Source: Palsa-89 sp963824345
GTDB lineage: Bacteria; Acidobacteriota; Terriglobia; Bryobacterales; Bryobacteraceae
Assembly: GCA_963824345.1 (NCBI GenBank)
Contig: CAWGOZ010000008.1
Coordinates: forward strand, 62,001-126,000
Direction of reading: 5' to 3'
DNA length: 64,000 nucleotides
The notes under the pieces are model-generated. The model did not search any database and was not told where the DNA came from. It was given only the letters and a program-made list of their open reading frames with translations. A program made the translations under genes and the position numbers. This document shows positions 58,550 to 64,000 of this stretch, piece by piece. Position 1 is the first letter of the stretch. Each line of letters begins with the position of its first letter.

Positions 58550-59392
58550 CTAGCCGCGGGCGGTTCTTTTCTTTCCGGCAGTCTTCTTCTCGGGCTCCGC
58601 ATTCAGCGTCGCAACCGAAGCGGGGGGCTTCTTGGCCGCGGCCAGACTTTGCTTTAGCGCCTGCATGATGTCGATCACCTTGGCCGGCTCGGCCGCGGGC
58701 GGCGTCACGACCTCTCGTCCAGCGACTTTGGCGTCGATCAGCGCCTGGAGATTGTCCTGGTAGGTGTCGTGATATTTTTGCGGCTCAAATGGAGCCGCCA
58801 GCGATTCCACCAGCATCTCGGCGAGCTTCAGTTCCTGATCCTTCACCAATCCGGTGTCGGTGCGAAATTCTTCCACGCGCCGAACTTCGTTGGCATAGTA
58901 CATGGTGTGCATCAGCAGCCCGTGGGCGCCGGGCCGGAAGATGACGATGTGCTCGCGATTGTGCATGGCGATTTTCGCCACACCCACGTAACCGGTGCGT
59001 TTCAGGGTGTCGTAGAGCAGCGCGTAGGGTTTTTGGCCGGCGTCGTCGGGCGCCATGTAAAAGGAGCTTTCGAAATAAATCGGGTCTACCTCGGCGGCTT
59101 TGACGAATTCGAGGATCTCCATCACCTTGGCGGTGGAGGGCGCCATTTTCTTGATCTCTTCGTCCTCGATCACCACGTAGTGGTCTTTCTCGTATTCGTA
59201 GCCTTTGACGATCTCGCTGCGCGGAATGGGCTTGTCTTCCGCCTGGCAGTAGATCACCTGTTTAATGCGCGAGTTATCGCTCTTGTGTAGCTGGTTAAAC
59301 CCGATGCCTTCGCTGCGGGCGGCGGTGAACAGCTTCACGGGAAAAGAAACCAGGCCGAAAGTGAGATGCCCTTTCCAGACCGTCGATGCCAT
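58550..59392 (-). CDS. ku: Ku DNA end-binding protein
   Basis: A 280-residue bacterial Ku (start ATG at 59392, MASTVWKGHLTFGLVSFPVKLF). The Ku core spans about 5-230 (ELKLAEMLVESLAAPFEPQKYHDTYQDNLQALIDAK), and a Lys/Ala-rich C-terminal tail (about 245-280) resembles tails that recruit LigD. Ku homodimers bind broken DNA ends in non-homologous end joining. The ligase LigD is not in the window, so it is presumably elsewhere. A CTCCC-type GGAGG site lies upstream. Confidence 0.95.
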   Translation of the reverse strand: MASTVWKGHLTFGLVSFPVKLFTAARSEGIGFNQLHKSDNSRIKQVIYCQAEDKPIPRSEIVKGYEYEKDHYVVIEDEEIKKMAPSTAKVMEILEFVKAAEVDPIYFESSFYMAPDDAGQKPYALLYDTLKRTGYVGVAKIAMHNREHIVIFRPGAHGLLMHTMYYANEVRRVEEFRTDTGLVKDQELKLAEMLVESLAAPFEPQKYHDTYQDNLQALIDAKVAGREVVTPPAAEPAKVIDIMQALKQSLAAAKKPPASVATLNAEPEKKTAGKKRTARG

Positions 59393-59502
59393 AGGGAACA
59401 ACCTCCCATCGTACGAGAGATAGCACAGCCACTCAAACATTTTCAACTTGCGACGTTTGCGAAATCCGTCGCGGGCTCCGCGGGAGGGTATGATGGATCA
59501 AG

Positions 59503-60015
59503 ATGCTGGCAAAGACGCAGATCGGCGTGGAAGAGTACCTCGGCATGGTATTTCCAGACCGCCCGCAACCGGACTACGTTCATGGAGAGGTTGTGGAGAG
59601 GAGCTTGCCAACACCAATTCACGGTCATATTCAACTCCTGCTGGGCATTCTGTTTGCGCCTTTATCGGCGCGGGTTCGACTTGCCATGATGTCGGAACTC
59701 CGCGTGCAGATTGAGTCGCATCTCTTTCGAGTCATCGACGTTGCAATCTATTTGGGCGCTCTTCCCGAAGGCCGCTATGGAACCAGTCCGGCCTACGTTG
59801 CTATCGAAATCGTCTCGCCGGACGACCGCTATAACGATTTGACGGAGCGGCTTGAAGACTACCGGCGCTGGGGCGTAACGCACGTCTGGCTCGTCGATCC
59901 ACAGCGCAAACGCCTGTGGGAATACACGGAAGCCGGGCTGCTCCAGCATCCCACCCTTACGCTGCCTGAGTTCGATTTTGAAATTTCCTCCGCAGAGCTG
60001 TTCAAGGACGTCTAG
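59503..60015 (+). CDS. Uma2-family (DUF820) nuclease-fold protein
   Basis: A 170-residue PD-(D/E)XK-fold protein. Core elements: VEEYLGMVFPDRPQPDYVHGEVVERS, the motif RVIDVAIYLG (usually PDVxxF), VAIEIVSPDDRYNDLTERLEDYRRWGVTHVWLVDP and the Y..G.. C-terminal region. Uma2 members are very abundant in cyanobacteria and occur in Acidobacteria; most are uncharacterised and may be restriction-like or structural. The catalytic residues are only partly conserved. Start TTG/ATG uncertain; ATG at 59503 fits. Confidence 0.85.
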   Translation: MLAKTQIGVEEYLGMVFPDRPQPDYVHGEVVERSLPTPIHGHIQLLLGILFAPLSARVRLAMMSELRVQIESHLFRVIDVAIYLGALPEGRYGTSPAYVAIEIVSPDDRYNDLTERLEDYRRWGVTHVWLVDPQRKRLWEYTEAGLLQHPTLTLPEFDFEISSAELFKDV

Positions 60016-60149
60016 CTCGTCCCGGTCGCGCCGCGTTCCTATTTATTTCCCCTGCCGTTCCCGCTAGTTGAACGTTGCCTCCGCTGCCGCCGGCATCCGT
60101 TGAGCCTTACGCTTGGGTTGGGTGATGGCGGAGGCGCCTTGGCTCGGCG

Positions 60150-61125
60150 GTGATAAAAATTCTCTCCATCGACGGCGGCGGCATCCGCGGAATCATTCCA
60201 GCCCTGGTGCTGGCAGAAATAGAGAAGCGTACCGGGCGCCCGATCGCCCGCTTGTTTGACTTGATCGCCGGAACATCCACCGGGGGAATCCTGGCGCTCG
60301 GGCTCACTATTCCGAGGCAGCCTTCGGGACCGCTCTACACTGCCAACCGATTGCTCCAGATGTACGAGCGCGCCGGCGTTCGTATCTTCTCGCGAAGTCT
60401 CTGGCACCAGCTCGCGGCTTGCGGCAACCTGCGCCGCGCGAAATACCCGGTGGCTGGTATCGAAGAAGTGCTGCTCGAATACTTCGGCGACTCGCGGCTG
60501 AGCGATGCCGCCACCGATGTGTTGATTACCAGCTACGAAATCGAGCGCAGCTTTCCGTTCTTCTTCCGCAGCGCGACGGCTCGGGAGCGGCTGGATTACG
60601 ATTTCCCGGCGCGTGAAGTGGCCCGCGCCACAACCGCCGCTCCCACCTACTTCGAGCCGATGAAACTGCCTACCGGAACATTCACCGATCACTACACGCT
60701 GATTGACGGCGGCGTATTCGCCAACAACCCCGCCGCCTGCGCGCTGGTTGAGGCCCACGCAACACAACCGGGCGCCACTGATTTCCTGCTGGTCTCGCTG
60801 GGAACCGGGGAGTTGTCCGCCTCTTTGCCCTACCAGGAAACCAAAGAATTGGGGCGTTGTGCGATGGGCTACTTCCGTGCTGGATGTGGTCTTCGATGGC
60901 GTTAGCCGCACCGTGGATTATCAACTGCGCCAGTTGTTGCCCGCCACGTCACCGCCCTCAAAACGCTACTACCGGTTCCAGACCACGCTGGACGGCCGCA
61001 ATCACAGGCTCGACAACGCGAGTCCGGAGAACATCACTGCCCTGAAGGCGCTGGCGTACAATCTCGTCGAGCGGGAGTCGGCGAACCTCGATCAGCTCTG
61101 CCGGAAACTCACGGAAACGGATTAG
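60150..61125 (+). pseudogene. Patatin-like phospholipase, frameshifted
   Basis: The first frame (GTG at 60150) gives a normal patatin domain: ILSIDGGGIRGIIPALVLAEI, nucleophile Ser in GTSTGGILALGL (about 47-58) and catalytic Asp in LIDGGVFANNP (about 187-197). At about 60842-60852 the homologous signal passes to another frame, which reads NWGVVRWATSVLDVVFDGVSRTVDYQLRQLLP and on to a TAG at 61125. In the first frame translation would end at 60905 with a foreign tail. A one-base indel is the simplest explanation. The catalytic dyad is in the intact part, so a truncated enzyme could still be made. Confidence 0.75.
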
Positions 61126-61805
61126 ATTTCAGTGGCAAATGGCGTGAATCGCGTTTTGTAATCGAACGTGTCGATGCCCTCGGTGCGCTTGAGGAATCCG
61201 ACGATGGCGTAAGTCACGGGAGTCGCGACGACTTCGTACACCACCTTAAAAAGGTACGCCGACCCAATCAACCGCACCATCCCTGAAGTAGTTATCTCGC
61301 CGCTGAACGCAATGATCACCAGGAGCACCGTATCCACGGCTTGTCCAACCACCGTAGACCCAACGGTTCGCGTCCACAAATAGCGGCCCTTCGTAATCAG
61401 CTTCATCTTGGCGAGCGTGAATGAATTGGCGAATTCGCCACACCAATAGGCGATCAGGCTTGCGACCACCAGCCTCGGCACTTGATGAAAGACGATGGCA
61501 AACGCTTCCTGATTCTTCCATTCCGGCGCCGCCGGCAACGCAACGACGAGATTGCCCAGGCCAGCCATCAGCGCATTCGCCAGGAAACCGATCCAAATCA
61601 CCCGCCGCGATCCGCCGTAGCCGTACACCTCGGTAAAAATGTCGCCAAAGATATACGTGATCGGAAACAACAATTGGGCTCCGCTGACGCGAAACGGGCC
61701 GAAGGCGCAGATCTTCTGACCCACCAGGTTCGAAATCACCAGCACCACGATAAAGATACTCGCGAGCAGATCGTAGTATTTGAAGACTCTTGCCTTTTCA
61801 GTCAA
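61122..61805 (-). CDS. Queuosine precursor transporter (YhhQ/VUT family)
   Basis: A 227-residue protein with six hydrophobic segments (YYDLLASIFIVVLVISNLVGQKI, LLFPITYIFGDIFTEVYGYG, VIWIGFLANALMAGLGNLVVALP, LVVASLIAYWCGEFANS, VVGQAVDTVLLVIIAFSG, VVYEVVATPVTYAIVGFLKR). DIFTEVYGY and ARKMK-like (LAKMKLITKGRYLWTRT, STVVGQAVDT) are family signatures. It imports queuosine precursors (preQ0/preQ1) or related nucleobases. The 3' end overlaps the patatin pseudogene stop by 4 bases. folE in this window could also feed queuosine synthesis, but not adjacent. Confidence 0.94.
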   Translation of the reverse strand: MTEKARVFKYYDLLASIFIVVLVISNLVGQKICAFGPFRVSGAQLLFPITYIFGDIFTEVYGYGGSRRVIWIGFLANALMAGLGNLVVALPAAPEWKNQEAFAIVFHQVPRLVVASLIAYWCGEFANSFTLAKMKLITKGRYLWTRTVGSTVVGQAVDTVLLVIIAFSGEITTSGMVRLIGSAYLFKVVYEVVATPVTYAIVGFLKRTEGIDTFDYKTRFTPFATEI

Positions 61806-62014
61806 GTCTCAATTATAGGGGAGCGGACACAAAAACACCCGTGCTCAAACCTGTTTTCATCTTGACATGCGGCTGAGCGCCACCGCCTAAGGTCCTCCCA
61901 GCGGGCGGATCGTTGCCAGTGATACAGTAATTAGCCAAGAGCGCGCCGGAGGCGACGGTTTGGGTGGGCGCGTGAATGAGTGGATATCGGGACGGGAAAG
62001 GAACGGCACCCTCC

Positions 62015-64000
62015 ATGAAAGCCCTCGGAACGGCATTCATTTCTCTTTTTACGGTTTTTTGCATTCACGTCGCAGCCGCGGAAGACTTTACTTCCGTTGC
62101 CTGGCAGATGGAGAGCAAAGGCGAGGCAGCCGAAGCGCGCGAATACCTGCAACGCGCCGCGCAGAGCGGGGGAGTGGATGCCAAGCTCGCTTATGCGGAA
62201 TTTCTGGATCGGCATCGCGACCCCGCTGCGCGCGATGCTTACGAAAAAGTTTGGGATGGCGCCCGGGGCGAGCAACGCCAGTTGGCAGCCCGGCGTCTGG
62301 TGCTTCTGGATTTGATTGGCGGAGATCGCGACCGCGCCCAGCACCATCTGAAGGATTATAGGGCCGCGGGCGGCCGCGATTTCACGTTTCCTCAAAGCGC
62401 CGCTTTGGCTACGGAAAAGCGCCAGACCATCGCGATTCCTGGCCCTTTAAATTCTTTCTCGCGGATGGCGGCACTGGCGCCCGAGACGACCCCCGAAGAC
62501 GTGCTCCCGGCGCTGGCTCGCAACATCGTCACGAACGGTTACCAGGCCGCCGGAAGCAACGCACTGCTGGAGCAGACCGAATATCTCAAGCTCGTAATCC
62601 GTTATTTGTCACAGGCCCGCGAATTGGAGAAGCTGGCCGATTCCGGGGGCGCGATCAAGATTGAAACCTGCGATTCGTCCCAAACCGGCGAATTGCTGCG
62701 GGTGCTGGGTTACCGCATGCGCGGAGGATGCGGCAGCGAGGTTGTGCTGGAAACCCTCAACGCCTCGCGCGCTTTTCTGACCATCGACTCGGGCTTCCCG
62801 TTGGCGGAACTGGAACAGGACCTCCGCACCAATCGCCCCTTCAACTACGAATACAGGCCGACCCAGATTCCGATCCTCTATACGCCGGATTACTGGCTGT
62901 CTTCCAAGGACCGCCAGGGCCAGGAGTTCATTGATGCCTTTTTGAACGACCCTTCGCTATGCCGTTTGTACCTGGGGCTTTCCAAGCTGGACCCGGCCGC
63001 CTCCGAGGAACTCCGCAAAACCACCACGGTGCAAAGGATTCGCGCTTACGCGCATGTGCTGGATTTCTACGGCGGGATGTTCCAGGTTCGCGACGGCCGG
63101 GCGGTGGTGCCCGGAGGCACGCGTTCCGAGAAGGCCTGGTCTGAACTGGTGGGAGTTTGGCCCGACAAACCGGGACCGTTTTTCGAGCGCCTGGTCATGC
63201 GCGATGACGGATGGCTGGCCAGCTACTTTGACGCACTGTCGCACATCAGCAACAATCCCGCGAATGGCCCGGTGCAAGCCTATCTGACCGAGCCCGAGCG
63301 TATGAAGCGGTTTTATGGGGCAATTCGCGGCAAGGTAACCAGCCCCGGCCCGGCGAGGCCCGTGTTCCGCTCGAACACCGACATGATGTTGCTGACGGCG
63401 CGCTTGCGCCTGGACCCCAACGGCACGCCGCACATTCCGGGAGGCCTGGAGGTGTGGCGGACGCTGTTTGTCGAACACCCCTCCGGCAGCGGAAAGTACG
63501 ACAGCAAGCTCAGCCAGTCGGCCGCGAGTTGGAAGGAACCCGACAACGTCATCGAGGCGTTGTTCGGGCTGTGCCGCAAGACGGTGGAGAACGAGCCGTT
63601 GAAAATCTTCATGGCATTGAGCGACGTGGACCGCCATCGCGCAACACCGCTCGATCCCAAAACCGCCGATCGGCTGGCGCGCGAATTCCGCTCGTTCGGG
63701 GCGCAATATCCGATTTTCGCCGAAGCTTCCGATATCTCCACGAATACGATCAACCAATTTCTGGACACCGCGGAAAGCATCAACCAGATCCGGGATGTTC
63801 CGCTGCGCTCGGACGCGGCGGGAACGCTGCAGGCGCTGGTGGGACTGTGGCAGATTTTTTGCCGCCAGAACTCAATCGCCGCGGCCGATCGCGACCGTCC
63901 GCTGGCCAGCATCCTGTCGCGCTTTAGCAAGGTGAAAAATGCAGGCGACGTGTTCGACGGTGGACGAGAAGGCGTGCAAACACTGTTGGCCGCCACCAAC
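62015..64000 (+). CDS. Large exported hypothetical protein, 5' part
   Basis: An ATG at 62015 opens a frame that stays open for 662 codons to the window edge, so the gene is incomplete here. Signal peptide about 1-22 (CIHVAAAED). The first segment (VAWQMESKGEAAEAREYLQRAAQSGGVDAKLAYAEFLDRH, about 26-65) is TPR-like. After that come mixed alpha/beta segments such as ALLEQTEYLKLVIRYLSQA, PFNYEYRPTQIPILYTPDYW and TTTVQRIRAYAHVLDFYGG. I do not recognise the domain beyond the repeats; large exported proteins of this kind are frequent in Acidobacteria. It has no sequence overlap with neighbouring genes, and minus-strand frames over it are weak. Confidence 0.8.
   Translation, partial: MKALGTAFISLFTVFCIHVAAAEDFTSVAWQMESKGEAAEAREYLQRAAQSGGVDAKLAYAEFLDRHRDPAARDAYEKVWDGARGEQRQLAARRLVLLDLIGGDRDRAQHHLKDYRAAGGRDFTFPQSAALATEKRQTIAIPGPLNSFSRMAALAPETTPEDVLPALARNIVTNGYQAAGSNALLEQTEYLKLVIRYLSQARELEKLADSGGAIKIETCDSSQTGELLRVLGYRMRGGCGSEVVLETLNASRAFLTIDSGFPLAELEQDLRTNRPFNYEYRPTQIPILYTPDYWLSSKDRQGQEFIDAFLNDPSLCRLYLGLSKLDPAASEELRKTTTVQRIRAYAHVLDFYGGMFQVRDGRAVVPGGTRSEKAWSELVGVWPDKPGPFFERLVMRDDGWLASYFDALSHISNNPANGPVQAYLTEPERMKRFYGAIRGKVTSPGPARPVFRSNTDMMLLTARLRLDPNGTPHIPGGLEVWRTLFVEHPSGSGKYDSKLSQSAASWKEPDNVIEALFGLCRKTVENEPLKIFMALSDVDRHRATPLDPKTADRLAREFRSFGAQYPIFAEASDISTNTINQFLDTAESINQIRDVPLRSDAAGTLQALVGLWQIFCRQNSIAAADRDRPLASILSRFSKVKNAGDVFDGGREGVQTLLAATN

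Overview
The window is GC-rich bacterial chromosome. Its gene families point to Acidobacteriota, most likely the Solibacter/Bryobacter group: tandem PEP-CTERM proteins, NHL-repeat secreted proteins, DUF6152 and DLxGxW secreted proteins, an ECF sigma factor coupled to a Ser/Thr kinase, a PQQ dehydrogenase with a fused cytochrome, and a GH44 with Ig-like modules. This assignment is from gene content only; no rRNA is present. I saw no rRNA, tRNA or CRISPR.

Layout. 1-3.6 kb is accessory: an IS3-family element (IS407-like, 609-2009, 4-bp target duplication GAGG) cleanly splits a nucleotidyltransferase gene that overlaps a 58-residue HTH gene, next to a DUF5677-like gene. 3.6-8.9 kb holds DUF427, an ECF sigma factor, a cupin regulator, redoxins, two tiny membrane proteins, a fasciclin protein and GTP cyclohydrolase I. 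9-20 kb holds a serine hydrolase, a GH44 glycosidase, a periplasmic-binding-protein/pentameric-channel fusion, a large protein with weak Tc-toxin-A resemblance, and phosphoketolase. 20-24 kb holds a frameshifted gene, a His-rich protein and a DHA2 efflux pump.

22.6-33.9 kb looks like an oxidative catabolic island: a quinohemoprotein amine dehydrogenase alpha-like protein, four related secreted proteins, two metallo-beta-lactamase-fold hydrolases (one fused to such a secreted protein, one split), then on the other strand a PQQ dehydrogenase overlapping an HpaB-type flavin monooxygenase. 33.9-40.9 kb holds polyphosphate kinase, a DsbA-like protein, an M28 peptidase, DUF427, IF-1 and an RRM protein, with three-copy short tandem repeats between genes. 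41-43 kb holds a decayed MazEF-like module and two tandem PEP-CTERM paralogues with conserved upstream DNA. 43-52 kb holds dprA-topA, tandem NHL proteins, a GH63-like glycosidase and DoxX. 52-64 kb holds an ABC exporter, DUF72, an NTF2-like protein, an ECF-kinase pair, Ku, Uma2, a frameshifted patatin, a YhhQ-type transporter and the 5' part of a large exported protein that runs off the window.

The most unusual items are the binding-protein/ion-channel fusion (13487-15754), the fused and split metallohydrolase/DLxGxW set (24.8-30.3 kb) and the precisely reconstructable IS disruption.
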